This document shows positions 19,963 through 29,067 of a stretch of DNA of 64,000 bases, piece by piece (the first letter of the stretch is position 1; every line of letters starts with the position of its first letter). Source of the DNA: Meridianimarinicoccus zhengii (GTDB taxonomy: Bacteria > Pseudomonadota > Alphaproteobacteria > Rhodobacterales > Rhodobacteraceae); NCBI RefSeq assembly GCF_003254465.1, contig NZ_QDFI01000005.1, positions 1-64,000 on the forward strand, given 5' to 3'. The notes beneath the pieces were generated by a model. That model saw only the letters and a program-made list of their open reading frames with translations. It ran no database searches and had not been told where the DNA came from. The translations under genes were made by a program, and so were the position numbers.

Positions 19963-21621
19963 TCAGGTCCGATCCCGCCAGCGGTTGACGATGGGATAGC
20001 GGCGATCGAGCCAGAAGGACCGTTTCGACAGGCGCGCACCCGGCGCCGCCTGATAGCGTTTGTATTCACTGATGTAGACCAGATGCTCGATCTTCTCGAC
20101 CGTCGCGCGGTCGATGCCGGTCGCCGCGACCTCGGCCACCGACGCGTCCTCGTCCACCAGCATCGTCAGGATCCGGTCGAGCACCGGATAGGGCGGCAGG
20201 CTGTCCTCGTCCTTCTGGTCCTCGCGCAACTCGGCGGTGGGCGGCTTGGTGATGATCTGCGGCGGGATCACCGCCCCCGCCGGCGCCTGCATCCAGTCGC
20301 GGTGGTTCGCGTTGCGCCAGCGGCAGATGTCGAACACCCGCGTCTTGTACAGGTCCTTGATCGGGTTGTAGCCGCCCGCCATGTCGCCGTAGATCGTCGA
20401 ATAGCCCACCGCGACCTCGGACTTGTTGCCGGTGGTCAGCAGCATTTCCCCGAACTTGTTGGACAGCGCCATCAGCAGCACCCCGCGCAGGCGGGACTGC
20501 ATGTTTTCCTCGGTCAGGTCTGGCGCCAGCCCGTCGAAAAGCGGTGCGAGCGTGTCGGTCACCGCCTCAACCGGCCCGGTGATCGGCAGCGTGTCGAGCT
20601 TCGTTCCCAGCGCCCGCGCCACCCCCGCCGCGTCATCGAGCGAGGCTTGCGAGGTATAGCGCGAGGGCAGCATCACGCAGCGCACGTTGTCCGGCCCCAG
20701 CGCATCGGCGGCGATGGCCGCGACGATGGCGCTGTCGATGCCGCCCGACAGGCCCAGCACGACCTTGGAAAACCCGCTCTTGCGCAGGTAATCGGACAGG
20801 CCGAGGCACATCGCGTGGTAGTCCTGCTCGAGCGAGCCCGGCCGCGGCGACACCGCGCCGTCCGCGATCCGCCAGCCGTCCTCGCCGCGCGTCAGGTCCA
20901 CGTGGCGGGTCTCGGCCACGAAATCCGGCATCTGGAAAGCCAGCTTGCCGCCGGGGTTCAGCCCGAAGCTGCCGCCATCGAAGACCTGGTCATCCTGCCC
21001 GCCCACCATGTTGAGATAGATCAGCGGCAGCCCCGTCTCGACCACGCGGGCGACCATGTGGCCCAGCCGCTCGTCGTGCTTGTCGCGGTGATAGGGGGAG
21101 CCATTGGGCACTAGCAGCACCTCGGCCCCCGATTCCGCCTGCGCCTCGGCCACGTCGGGCGACCACGCGTCCTCGCAGACCGGCATGCCGATGCGCAGCG
21201 GGCCGATCCGCACGGGGCCGTGAATCTCTCCGGGCGTGTAGAAGCGCACCTCGTCGAACACGTCCGTGTTGGGCAGCTTGTGCTTGAGCACACGCGCCAC
21301 GACCTTGCCGCCCGCGCAGACATGGTAGCCGTTATACAGCCGGTTCCCGTTGAGGAACGGCCCGCCGATGGCCAGCGCAGGCCCGTCGGCGCAGTCGGCG
21401 GCCAGACGGTCGATGGCGGCCATGGCGTCGGCCACGAAGGCGCGCTTCCGCACGAGGTCCTGTATCTGGTAGCCGGTGATGAACATCTCGGTCAGGGCCA
21501 CCAGCCCCGCGCCCGCGTCGCGCCCCGCCGCCCATGCGGCGCGGGCCTGTTCGGCGTTCGCCCGAATGTCGCCCACCACCGGGTTGAGCTGCGCCAGCGT
21601 GATGCGGAACGTGTCGGCCAT
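19963..21621 (-). CDS. nadE: Glutamine-dependent NAD(+) synthetase
   Basis: 552 residues. It performs the last step of NAD synthesis, amidation of deamido-NAD with ATP and glutamine. The N-terminal nitrilase-fold glutaminase (about 1-260) has the triad Glu in LTEMFITGY, Lys in VLKHKLPN and Cys in GMPVCEDAW. The C-terminal synthetase has the ATP-binding loop LGLSGGIDSA (near 293) and GNKSEVAVGYSTIYGDMAGGYNPIKD split over the later part. It ends about 120 bp upstream of the uvrA start on the same strand, with the SOS box between. Confidence 0.97.
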   Translation of the reverse strand: MADTFRITLAQLNPVVGDIRANAEQARAAWAAGRDAGAGLVALTEMFITGYQIQDLVRKRAFVADAMAAIDRLAADCADGPALAIGGPFLNGNRLYNGYHVCAGGKVVARVLKHKLPNTDVFDEVRFYTPGEIHGPVRIGPLRIGMPVCEDAWSPDVAEAQAESGAEVLLVPNGSPYHRDKHDERLGHMVARVVETGLPLIYLNMVGGQDDQVFDGGSFGLNPGGKLAFQMPDFVAETRHVDLTRGEDGWRIADGAVSPRPGSLEQDYHAMCLGLSDYLRKSGFSKVVLGLSGGIDSAIVAAIAADALGPDNVRCVMLPSRYTSQASLDDAAGVARALGTKLDTLPITGPVEAVTDTLAPLFDGLAPDLTEENMQSRLRGVLLMALSNKFGEMLLTTGNKSEVAVGYSTIYGDMAGGYNPIKDLYKTRVFDICRWRNANHRDWMQAPAGAVIPPQIITKPPTAELREDQKDEDSLPPYPVLDRILTMLVDEDASVAEVAATGIDRATVEKIEHLVYISEYKRYQAAPGARLSKRSFWLDRRYPIVNRWRDRT

Positions 21622-21782
21622 GGCGGATCTCCTTCACCGGCGTCATAGGGCGCCGACGCGCCGGAGGAAAGACGCGATCCTCCGTGCGGCCCCAGCCCCG
21701 GCGCGCGTGCTGTCCTGTTGCCCGGATGTGCGCGATCCTCTAGCACGGGATCAAGACGGGGCAGACGAAGGACAAGGCAGCC

Positions 21783-23423
21783 ATGGCAGGACACGGGCGC
21801 AAGCGGCGGGTGACGGCGGTGGCGGCGGTCGTGCTGATGGCGGCCCTGGCCGTGGGCGCGCAGGATGGCGGCGGGGGCAACGGCGGGGGCGGCACGGTCA
21901 CCCAGCAATACGCCAATGGCGGGCTGTTCGAGGGCACGATGCGCGACGGCAAGCCCCATGGCGAGGGTCGGTACACCCTGCCTGGCGGCTATGTCTACGA
22001 AGGCGAATGGGTCGAAGGGGAACGCACGGGCCAGGGGCGCGCGACCTTCGTGGACGGGGCGACCTACGAGGGCGGCTTCCTGCGCGGCGAGCCGCATGGT
22101 CGGGGGCAGATCTCGCTGCTGGACGGGTCGGTTATCATCGGCGACTGGGTCGAGGGCGCACTGACCGGCACGGCGACGGCGACCTATGCGGACGGCTCGG
22201 TCTACCAAGGGCAGTTCGCGGACAACCAGCGCCACGGCACCGGCACATGGACCCGGCCCGATGGCTACGTCTATGAGGGCGGCTGGCAGGCCGGGCTGCG
22301 CCACGGCGAGGCCGAGATCACCTATCCGGACGGGTCGCGCTATGTCGGGGAGATGCGGGGCGACCGGCGCAACGGCACCGGGCAACTGACGGTCCCCGAC
22401 GGGTTCGCCTATGACGGGGCGTGGCTTGACGACCAGATGTCGGGCTTCGGGCGCGTGTCCTATGTCAACGGCGATGTCTATGAAGGCGTGCTGGTCCAGG
22501 GTCAACGGCAGGGCAACGGCAAGATGACCTATGCCAACAGCGACGTCTTCGAAGGTGCGTTCGAGAACGATCAACGCAATGGCGTAGGGACATTCCGCGG
22601 CACGGACGGGTACCTTTTTGTCGGCGATTGGGTGGACGGCCAGCACCACGGCGAAGGCCGGCTCGTCTATCCCGACGGGTCGATCTACGAAGGTACCTTC
22701 GCCGAAAACCTGCCCCATGGTGAAGGACGCATCACCTACCCGTCCGGTGACAGCTACACCGGTGAATGGGTCGCGGGCGTCATTGACGGACAAGGCATCA
22801 GCCGCCGCGCGAACGGTCTCGTCTACGAAGGCGGCTTCGCGGGCGGGCGCCAGCACGGGCAGGGCGTACTGACGGCGCCCGACGGCTATCGCTATGAAGG
22901 CGGGTGGGATACCGGCCTGCGCAGCGGCACGGGGCGCGCGGTCTATGGCGACGGCACAACGTATGAGGGTGGCTTTCGCAACGACCTGTTCCACGGCACG
23001 GGCACGATGACGACACCGGACGGGATGACCTATGTCGGCGACTGGCTGGACGGCGAGATTACCGGGACGGGCCGCGCGACCTATGCCACCGGCGATGTCT
23101 ATGAAGGCGGCTTCGTGGCCGGGCGGCGCGAAGGCATCGGCACCCTGACCTATTCCGGCGGCGAGGTGCTGTCCGGCGAATGGCGCAATGGCGTGCTTGT
23201 GGAACCCGCCGCGACGGGCGGGACGGCCGGCCCCGGGGATGGCGACACGACGGACGCACCGGCGGCGGCCGATCTTCCCGACACCCCCGCCGCCCCCGAT
23301 GCGCAACCGGAGGCGCCCGATGCTCCCGCCGCACAGCCGGAGGGCACCGATGCCCCCGGCGCGGACGATGCGCCCGAGGCCGCCACCGAGACCGGGTCGG
23401 AGACACAAGCCGACCCCGAGTGA
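21783..23423 (+). CDS. Exported MORN-repeat protein
   Basis: 546 residues. A signal peptide (about 1-26, RRVTAVAAVVLMAALAVGA) and a Gly-rich spacer lead into about 18 consecutive 23-residue MORN repeats (about 46-455) of the form YEGxWxxGxxHGxGxxxxxDG, then a 90-residue tail rich in Ala, Pro, Asp, Glu and Thr with hardly any bulky residues. MORN repeats form long curved beta sheets that bind lipids or proteins. Bacterial members are sometimes misnamed phosphatidylinositol kinases; there is no kinase domain here. The site of action is periplasm or outer surface and the partner is unknown. It is divergent from nadE. Confidence 0.88.
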   Translation: MAGHGRKRRVTAVAAVVLMAALAVGAQDGGGGNGGGGTVTQQYANGGLFEGTMRDGKPHGEGRYTLPGGYVYEGEWVEGERTGQGRATFVDGATYEGGFLRGEPHGRGQISLLDGSVIIGDWVEGALTGTATATYADGSVYQGQFADNQRHGTGTWTRPDGYVYEGGWQAGLRHGEAEITYPDGSRYVGEMRGDRRNGTGQLTVPDGFAYDGAWLDDQMSGFGRVSYVNGDVYEGVLVQGQRQGNGKMTYANSDVFEGAFENDQRNGVGTFRGTDGYLFVGDWVDGQHHGEGRLVYPDGSIYEGTFAENLPHGEGRITYPSGDSYTGEWVAGVIDGQGISRRANGLVYEGGFAGGRQHGQGVLTAPDGYRYEGGWDTGLRSGTGRAVYGDGTTYEGGFRNDLFHGTGTMTTPDGMTYVGDWLDGEITGTGRATYATGDVYEGGFVAGRREGIGTLTYSGGEVLSGEWRNGVLVEPAATGGTAGPGDGDTTDAPAAADLPDTPAAPDAQPEAPDAPAAQPEGTDAPGADDAPEAATETGSETQADPE

Positions 23424-23476
23424 GGGCCGCGCGGGATGCCGCGCCGCACCCGAGACTGCCCATGAAAGGGACCCAC

Positions 23477-25033
23477 ATGCACGACCCTGCCCCGCCCCCG
23501 CTGCGCGCCGTGGTCTTCGATGCCTACGGCACGCTGTTCGATGTGACCGCCGCCGCGCGTCGCGCGAGCACGGAACCGGGGGGCGAAGGACTGGCGGAAA
23601 TCTGGCCCCGGCTGGCCGAGGACTGGCGGCGCAAGCAGCTTGAATATACGTGGCTGCGCGCGGCATCCGGCGACCATGCCGATTTCCAGCGCGTGACCGA
23701 GGACGCGCTGGACTGGGCGCTGGAGGCGGCGGAGCTTGCGGACGACCCGGACCTGCGCACGCGGCTTCTTGACCTCTACCGCGATCTCGACTGTTTCCCC
23801 GAGGTGGCAGGCGTTCTGCGCGACCTGCGCGGGCGCGGGCTGCGGCTGGCGATCCTGTCCAATGGCACCGAGGAGATGCTTGCCCGCGCGACGCAAACCG
23901 CCAGCATCGCCGGGATGTTCGACGCCGTGCTGTCGGTGGATGCGGCCGGGGTCTTCAAGCCGTCGCCGCGGGTCTACGACCTTGTGGAGCAGCGGCTTGG
24001 CGTCGCCCGCGACGCGGTGCTGTTCGTGTCGGCCAACGGGTGGGACGTGGGCTGCGCGGCGGGCTATGGCTTCGCCACCTACTGGGTCAACCGTGCCGGC
24101 ACACCCGTGGACCGGCTGACCGCCCGGCCCGACCACCAGTATCCCGACCTGACCGCCCTGCCCCCGCTGATCGACGCGCGCCCCCGCCCGGCCGACCCGC
24201 CGCGGCGGTTCACCGCCAGTGACGGGCTGTCGCTTGCCTACCGCGACGAGGGGACGGGGCCGCCACTCTTGTGCCTGTGCGGCCTGACGCGCAACATGGC
24301 CGATTTCGATTACGTGGCGCGCGATTTCGCGGGGCGCGCACGGATCATCCGGCTTGATACCCGCGGTCGCGGCGCGTCGGATTACGACCGGGATTTCAAC
24401 AACTACAGCATCGCGCGCGAGGCGCATGACGCGATCGACCTGCTCGATCATCTCGGGCTCGACCGGGCCGCCATCCTCGGCACTTCGCGCGGGGGGCTGA
24501 TCGCCATGGCGCTTGCGGCCAGCCACCGCGACCGGCTGGCGGGCGTGTGTCTCAACGATATCGGCCCGGAGATCGACCCCGGCGGACTTGGCAAGATCAT
24601 GGGGTATCTCGGGCAGCCGCCCGGCCTTGCGACGCTGGAGGATGGCGCGCGGGCGATGGCGGCAACCCAGGCCGCGCAGTTCCCCGACGTGCCGCTCGAC
24701 CGCTGGCGGGTACATGCCGCGCGCATCTGGCTGGAGACCCCGACGGGGCTCGCACTGCGCTATGACCGGCGCCTGCGCGATGCGGTGATCGCGCAAAGTG
24801 CGACCGGCGGGGTGCCGGACCTGTGGCCACTGTTCGACCTGCTGGCCGGGCTGCCGCTCGCCCTGATCCGAGGTGCGAACAGCGATCTGCTGAGCGCCGA
24901 AACCGCTGCCGCGATGCGCGCTCGCCGCCCGGACATGATCGCGGCGGATGTGCCCGGCCGCGGCCATGTCCCCTTCCTCGACGAACCCGAGGCGCAGGCG
25001 GTCATCGCGGCGTTCCTCGACCGGCTGGCATGA
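23477..25033 (+). CDS. Haloacid dehalogenase type II / alpha-beta hydrolase fusion
   Basis: 518 residues in one frame. Residues 8-225 form a type II haloacid dehalogenase: nucleophile Asp15 in VVFDAYGTLFD, Ser128 in LSNGT, Lys161 in KPSPRVYDLV, and Asp190 in SANGWDVGCAAGYG. A Pro/Arg-rich linker (about 230-243) with no start codon joins it to an alpha/beta hydrolase (245-518) with nucleophile Ser337 in LGTSRGG, probable Asp470 in RGANSDLL and His497 in GRGHVPFLDEPE. AAAGGG lies 7 bp before the ATG at 23477. Substrates are unknown; ester or lactone hydrolysis coupled to dehalogenation or dephosphorylation is conceivable. The end overlaps the next gene by 4 bp. Confidence 0.85.
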   Translation: MHDPAPPPLRAVVFDAYGTLFDVTAAARRASTEPGGEGLAEIWPRLAEDWRRKQLEYTWLRAASGDHADFQRVTEDALDWALEAAELADDPDLRTRLLDLYRDLDCFPEVAGVLRDLRGRGLRLAILSNGTEEMLARATQTASIAGMFDAVLSVDAAGVFKPSPRVYDLVEQRLGVARDAVLFVSANGWDVGCAAGYGFATYWVNRAGTPVDRLTARPDHQYPDLTALPPLIDARPRPADPPRRFTASDGLSLAYRDEGTGPPLLCLCGLTRNMADFDYVARDFAGRARIIRLDTRGRGASDYDRDFNNYSIAREAHDAIDLLDHLGLDRAAILGTSRGGLIAMALAASHRDRLAGVCLNDIGPEIDPGGLGKIMGYLGQPPGLATLEDGARAMAATQAAQFPDVPLDRWRVHAARIWLETPTGLALRYDRRLRDAVIAQSATGGVPDLWPLFDLLAGLPLALIRGANSDLLSAETAAAMRARRPDMIAADVPGRGHVPFLDEPEAQAVIAAFLDRLA

Positions 25034-26016
25034 CCGGCGACGACACCGCGCCGGACGAGACCCGGATCATGGCGGCGGCGGCGCGGCTGGCGGGGCATGT
25101 CCGGGAAACCCCGCTCCTGCGCGATCCCGCGCTCGATGCCATTGCGGGCCGACCGGTCTGGGTAAAGGCCGAATGTCTGCAGCACACCGGATCGTTCAAG
25201 TATCGCGGTGCCAAGGCGGCGGTCACGGCGCTCTGCGCAGCGGGGTCCGTTGCCGGGGTGGTCGCCTGCTCCTCGGGCAATCATGGGCAGGGCGTGGCCC
25301 GTGCCGCGCGGGAGGCCGGGATCGCCGCGGTCATCGTGCTGCCCGACGACGCGCCCGATCCCAAGGTCGCCGCGATCCGCGCCAACGGGGCCGAGATCGT
25401 TACCCATGACCGCCATGGCGCGGACCGCCACGCGATTGCCGCGGCAATCTGCGCGGCGCGCGGCTTCGCCTTCATTCCGCCCTTCGACCATCCCGATGTG
25501 ATCGCCGGGCAGGCGGGCGTCGGGCTGGAGATCGCCGCACAGGTCCGGGCGACCGGCGTCACGCAGGCCGATGTGCTTGTGTGTTGCGGTGGCGGGGGGC
25601 TCGCCGCGGGGATCGCGCTTGCGCTGGAACCCCGCGCGCCGGGCTTGCGCGTGTGCACCGTCGAACCGGAAGGGTACGACGACACGGCGCGCGCCCTTGC
25701 CGGGGCGCCGGGTCCGAACCCGCCGGGCGCGCGGTCCGTCTGCGATGCGATCCTGACACCGGCACCGGGTCGGCTGACCCTGCCCGTGCTTGCACGGCTG
25801 GCCGGGCCCGGACGGACGGTGACGGATGACGCGGCCCTGCGCGCCATGACGCTTGCTTTTGCCCACCTGCGGATCGTCCTGGAACCGGGCGGCGCCGTCG
25901 CGCTGGCCGCGGCGCTGGACTGGACGGACGCGGCGGACACCCCGGTGATCGCGGTTGCGACGGGGGGCAACGTGGACCCGGCACTGTTCGCCCGCGCCAT
26001 CCGGGCCGGCACCTGA
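25030..26016 (+). CDS. Threonine/serine dehydratase-like PLP enzyme
   Basis: 328 residues, fold type II PLP enzyme of the threonine dehydratase/serine racemase group. It would deaminate threonine or serine, or a related hydroxy-amino acid, to a 2-oxoacid. The PLP-binding Lys57 is in HTGSFKYRGA, with SSGNHGQGVA at 81-90 and the phosphate loop CCGGGGLAAG near 195. There is no C-terminal ACT regulatory domain, so it is the catabolic or racemase-like form. The start overlaps the fusion gene by ATGA, which argues for one operon. Confidence 0.9.
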   Translation: MTGDDTAPDETRIMAAAARLAGHVRETPLLRDPALDAIAGRPVWVKAECLQHTGSFKYRGAKAAVTALCAAGSVAGVVACSSGNHGQGVARAAREAGIAAVIVLPDDAPDPKVAAIRANGAEIVTHDRHGADRHAIAAAICAARGFAFIPPFDHPDVIAGQAGVGLEIAAQVRATGVTQADVLVCCGGGGLAAGIALALEPRAPGLRVCTVEPEGYDDTARALAGAPGPNPPGARSVCDAILTPAPGRLTLPVLARLAGPGRTVTDDAALRAMTLAFAHLRIVLEPGGAVALAAALDWTDAADTPVIAVATGGNVDPALFARAIRAGT

Positions 26017-26232
26017 TGCTGCGCTGCGGAAAGGTCACATCTTCCTGTATGCGCGGCCGCGGCGACGCTGGCGGATTGTAAAGCTCTGCCACGATACCTA
26101 TACTGCCCGTTGACGCTGGGGACGTCTGGCGCGTGGTGCTGCACCGCCGCGACACATGTTAGGTCGACGCTTCCCCCGGCAGGACACGCGATACCGTGCC
26201 CAGACCGTATTGCGCCTAGGAAAGGGACGGAT

Positions 26233-26598
26233 GTGCAGCCTCTCGATCTACAGCAGGGAAACGACGCCGTGGCTGATGACAATGCAGCGATTGCCGCGGA
26301 CATGCAGCAGCAGTCGGAAAGGGCCGCGGCCTTTCTCAAGGCCCTCGCGCACGAGGGGCGCCTGCTGATCCTTTGCCACCTCAACACCGGCGAGAAATCC
26401 GTGACCGAACTGGAACGGCTGCTCGGACAGCGGCAGGCGGCGGTCAGCCAGCAGCTTGCACGCCTGCGGATGGAGGGGCTGGTGAAGTCGCGGCGCGAGG
26501 GCAAGGCGATCCATTATTCCATCGGCGACCCGCGCGCCGCGCGCATGATCTCGCTGATGTACGAAATCTTCTGCGCCGATGACGGGGCAGAGGATTGA
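26233..26598 (+). CDS. ArsR-family repressor, SqrR/BigR-like persulfide sensor
   Basis: 121 residues from a GTG preceded by AAAGGGA. It has an ArsR winged helix: FLKALAHEGRLLILCHL, SVTELERLLGQRQAAVSQQL, RLRMEGLVKSRREG, KAIHYSIGD. It lacks the metal-binding CxC box of ArsR/SmtB. Cys48 and Cys114 are 66 residues apart, the same spacing as the redox pair Cys41/Cys107 of Rhodobacter capsulatus SqrR, which form a polysulfide bridge and release DNA. I infer a sulfide/persulfide-responsive repressor. No sulfide-quinone reductase gene is near, so its targets may be elsewhere. Confidence 0.82.
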   Translation: MQPLDLQQGNDAVADDNAAIAADMQQQSERAAAFLKALAHEGRLLILCHLNTGEKSVTELERLLGQRQAAVSQQLARLRMEGLVKSRREGKAIHYSIGDPRAARMISLMYEIFCADDGAED

Positions 26599-26683
26599 TG
26601 GGGGCGCGCGCTCCGGCGCAGGACGCGGAACATTTCGTGAAAATTTAGACATCTCTTAACGGATCGCGGGCCAAGGTGGCGCC

Positions 26684-27550
26684 ATGCAGCGCAGGGAAGC
26701 AGCCGCCATGACACGTGCCGATCCATTCCGAGCGTCCGAGATTTCCCGTCGAAACGCACGCCTCTTCGGACGCATGCTCGACCCCGCCGAGGTTGTCTGC
26801 GCCTTGCGGCAGGACCGCGTCGTGCTGGCGTGGCAGCCGGTGATGCGCCCCGGCGCGCCGCAGCGCCCCGCCTTTCACGAGGCCTTGATGCGGCTTCGCC
26901 TGCCCTGCGGCGACATCGTCGCGCCGGGGCGTTTTCTGCCGCCGCTGGGCGAGGGCCCGATCGCGCGGGCGCTCGACCGCCATGTTCTCGGGCTCGCGCT
27001 GCGCGCGTTGCGGGACGATCCCGCCCTGCGCGTGTCGGTGAACGCGGCGCCTGCCAGCCTGGCCTGCCCGCGCTGGTTGTCGGCCCTTGCAAGCGGGCTG
27101 GCCGCCGCCGGACCGCTGGTAGCGGAGCGCCTGATCGTCGAGGTCACGGAACACGCCCCCCTGCCGGCCGCATCGCGCATGCCCGCGCCGCTGGCTTCGG
27201 CACGCGCGGCGGGCATGTGTCTTGCGCTGGACGATTTCGGGGCGGGGCACACGGCGTTCCGGCATTTGAGGGACTGGCGCTTCGACATCATCAAGGTCGC
27301 GGGCTGCTTTGCGCGCGGCGTGGACCGGTGCCCCGACAACCAGGTGCTGTTTCGCACCCTGTCCGGGCTCGCCCGCCATTTCGAGGCCATGATCGTCGCC
27401 GAGGGCGTTGAAGCCGCGGCCGAAGCCGCATGGTTGGAAGACGCTGGCATCGACGCGTTGCAGGGCTATCACGTCGCGCGCCCGGTGCTTGGTTCGCCGG
27501 GCCAAGGGTCGGCCGGGACGGAAGGAGCCGTCGCGCGACAGGCGGGCTAG
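26684..27550 (+). CDS. EAL-domain cyclic-di-GMP phosphodiesterase
   Basis: 288 residues, a stand-alone EAL domain (about 35-270) with no sensor domain. Catalytic residues appear complete: Glu66 in the EAL motif (FHEALMRL), Asn120, Glu156, Asp183-Asp184 in LDDFGAG, Lys204 in IIKVAG, Glu240 in IVAEGVE and Gln260. It should therefore hydrolyse c-di-GMP to pGpG in the cytoplasm and favour motility over biofilm. An ATG at 26708 is an alternative start; AAGGTGG supports 26684. It lies 85 bp after the ArsR-type gene. Confidence 0.9.
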   Translation: MQRREAAAMTRADPFRASEISRRNARLFGRMLDPAEVVCALRQDRVVLAWQPVMRPGAPQRPAFHEALMRLRLPCGDIVAPGRFLPPLGEGPIARALDRHVLGLALRALRDDPALRVSVNAAPASLACPRWLSALASGLAAAGPLVAERLIVEVTEHAPLPAASRMPAPLASARAAGMCLALDDFGAGHTAFRHLRDWRFDIIKVAGCFARGVDRCPDNQVLFRTLSGLARHFEAMIVAEGVEAAAEAAWLEDAGIDALQGYHVARPVLGSPGQGSAGTEGAVARQAG

Positions 27551-27674
27551 CCATCCGGTTCCGGCGTCTGCGGATGGGACCGACGCGGGGCCGACGTTCC
27601 CCTCAACTGTGTTCACGTAGCCATGTGCCTATGGGCGAGACGCCGTCGCTGCGCGTGGGAGCTGCATCAGTCGG

Positions 27675-28319
27675 TCAGCGCCCGGTCAAGGCTTCCACGA
27701 CCTCGGCCACCGACGGTGTCGGCCAGTCGAAGAGATCGCGTGTCGTGCTGTAGCCATCGCCGCCCATCCGCCCGATGGCATCCAGTTTCGCCGGGTCGGA
27801 ATGGTAGTTCTCGAGGTCAATGATGTCCTCTCGCACATGGGCCATCTCGATCCGGCCCAAGATGATCTCGCGCGCGGCACTGACGGCGATGGAGACGTGG
27901 CGGCGGCATTCGAAGGCCACGGGCGCCTCGGCGATGCGCGGACAGGAGACCGTCACGCCGGGGATCGCGGTCAGCCCCGCCGCCTGCAACTCGTCCACCT
28001 CGGGCGGGAAGGGTGCGGCGGTGGCCGCCATCTGCGCGGTCATGGCCACGTCGCAGATGTTGACCGTAAATTCCTCCGTCTCGCGGATGTTCCAGGCCGT
28101 GTCCTTGAAACCGCGGTCGGGCTTGTTCTCCACCCCCAGCGCGAGGATGGGCGGGTCTGCCGAAAGGCAGTTGAAGAACGAATACGGGGCGGCATTCACC
28201 ACACCACCGGCCGAGCGCGTCGTGACCCAGGCGATGGGCCGCGGCACGACGGTGCCGATAATGACCTTGTACGCCTCGCGCGGGCTCAGGTCGGCGAAGC
28301 GGATCGCATGATGGCTCAT
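27675..28319 (-). CDS. Flavin reductase family protein (FMN-binding split barrel)
   Basis: 214 residues. The flavin_reduct domain spans about 15-175: YKVIIGTVVPRPIAWVTTR, NAAPYSFFNCLSADPPILAL, and ETEEFTVNICD are typical of the DIM6/NTAB group. Such proteins bind FMN; some reduce flavin for a partner monooxygenase and others act on their own. It overlaps the upstream GntR regulator gene by 4 bp and both diverge from the ABC importer operon, suggesting that its flavin chemistry belongs to the same pathway. No monooxygenase gene is seen in the window. Confidence 0.88.
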   Translation of the reverse strand: MSHHAIRFADLSPREAYKVIIGTVVPRPIAWVTTRSAGGVVNAAPYSFFNCLSADPPILALGVENKPDRGFKDTAWNIRETEEFTVNICDVAMTAQMAATAAPFPPEVDELQAAGLTAIPGVTVSCPRIAEAPVAFECRRHVSIAVSAAREIILGRIEMAHVREDIIDLENYHSDPAKLDAIGRMGGDGYSTTRDLFDWPTPSVAEVVEALTGR

Positions 28320-29008
28320 TGCGCAAGCTCCCGGCCGTAGCGCGCAAGGATCGCTTCCACCGTGTCGGGCGTCGCGTCGAATTTCGCACGATCGGCCACG
28401 GCGCCGAGATGGTGTTCCATCAGCGCCACCGCCCGCGCGGTATCGCCCGCACGGATTGCCGCGATGATCTGCGAATGCTCGTCCACGGCGCAGTCGGACG
28501 AATGGGAATTGGCGAACATCGCCATGATGAGCGAACAGCGTCGCACGACCTGCGTGACGTATTTCGCCAGCACGTCGTTCCCGCTGAGTTCCGCCATGAG
28601 CACGTGGAATTCCCCCGCAAGACGGATCGATACCGGGCCATCCTTGCCCTTCACGCCGTGTTCGCGCCGGACATGCGCCTCCAGCGCGTCGAAACCCGTG
28701 CGAGGCATGCGTTGCACCAGCAGCCGCGTGACCTCTGCCTCGAGACAGCGGCGCACCTCGAAGATCTGGCGGGCTTCCTCGAGCGTCGGTTCGGCCACGA
28801 AGGCCCCGCGATTGCGCTTCGACACGACCAGCCCTTCGGATTCGAGCCGCACCAGCGCGTGACGCACGATCGTGCGGCTGACGCCGAACTGTTCGCCGAC
28901 CGTATCCTCCGGCAGGCGCATCCCCGGCTTGAGCGACTGCTCGATGATCGCCCGGCAGAGCAGATCATAGACCGCGTCGGTGGCCGTGCTTTTTCCGTGT
29001 TCAGACAT
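28316..29008 (-). CDS. GntR-family regulator (FadR/FCD subfamily)
   Basis: 230 residues. An N-terminal winged helix (about 8-75: GMRLPEDTVGEQFGVSRTIVRHALVRLESEGLV in two parts) precedes an all-helical FCD ligand-binding domain (about 80-215) with metal-ligand candidates such as His in GEFHVLMAEL and EHSQIIAAI. Members usually repress catabolic or transport operons until a small acid ligand binds. It is divergent from the ABC operon, with 169 bp between. Two inverted ATTGGATAC elements lie in that spacer. Confidence 0.92.
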   Translation of the reverse strand: MSEHGKSTATDAVYDLLCRAIIEQSLKPGMRLPEDTVGEQFGVSRTIVRHALVRLESEGLVVSKRNRGAFVAEPTLEEARQIFEVRRCLEAEVTRLLVQRMPRTGFDALEAHVRREHGVKGKDGPVSIRLAGEFHVLMAELSGNDVLAKYVTQVVRRCSLIMAMFANSHSSDCAVDEHSQIIAAIRAGDTARAVALMEHHLGAVADRAKFDATPDTVEAILARYGRELAQ

Positions 29009-29067
29009 GGATGGCTGTGCCCGTTTCTTCGGCGCCCGATGAAGAACGCATGCAATTTCTTACCCTA

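Noticed and set aside
21783-23423. Phosphatidylinositol-phosphate kinase
   Set aside because: Only the MORN repeats resemble that family; no kinase domain is present and the protein has a signal peptide.
21492-23666. Minus-strand open frame of 724 codons opposite the MORN gene
   Set aside because: Its apparent internal repeats only mirror the MORN repeats of the plus strand.
26684-27550. Inactive EAL domain
   Set aside because: All expected catalytic residues (EAL Glu, Asn, Glu, Asp-Asp, Lys, Glu, Gln) are present, so an active enzyme is more likely.
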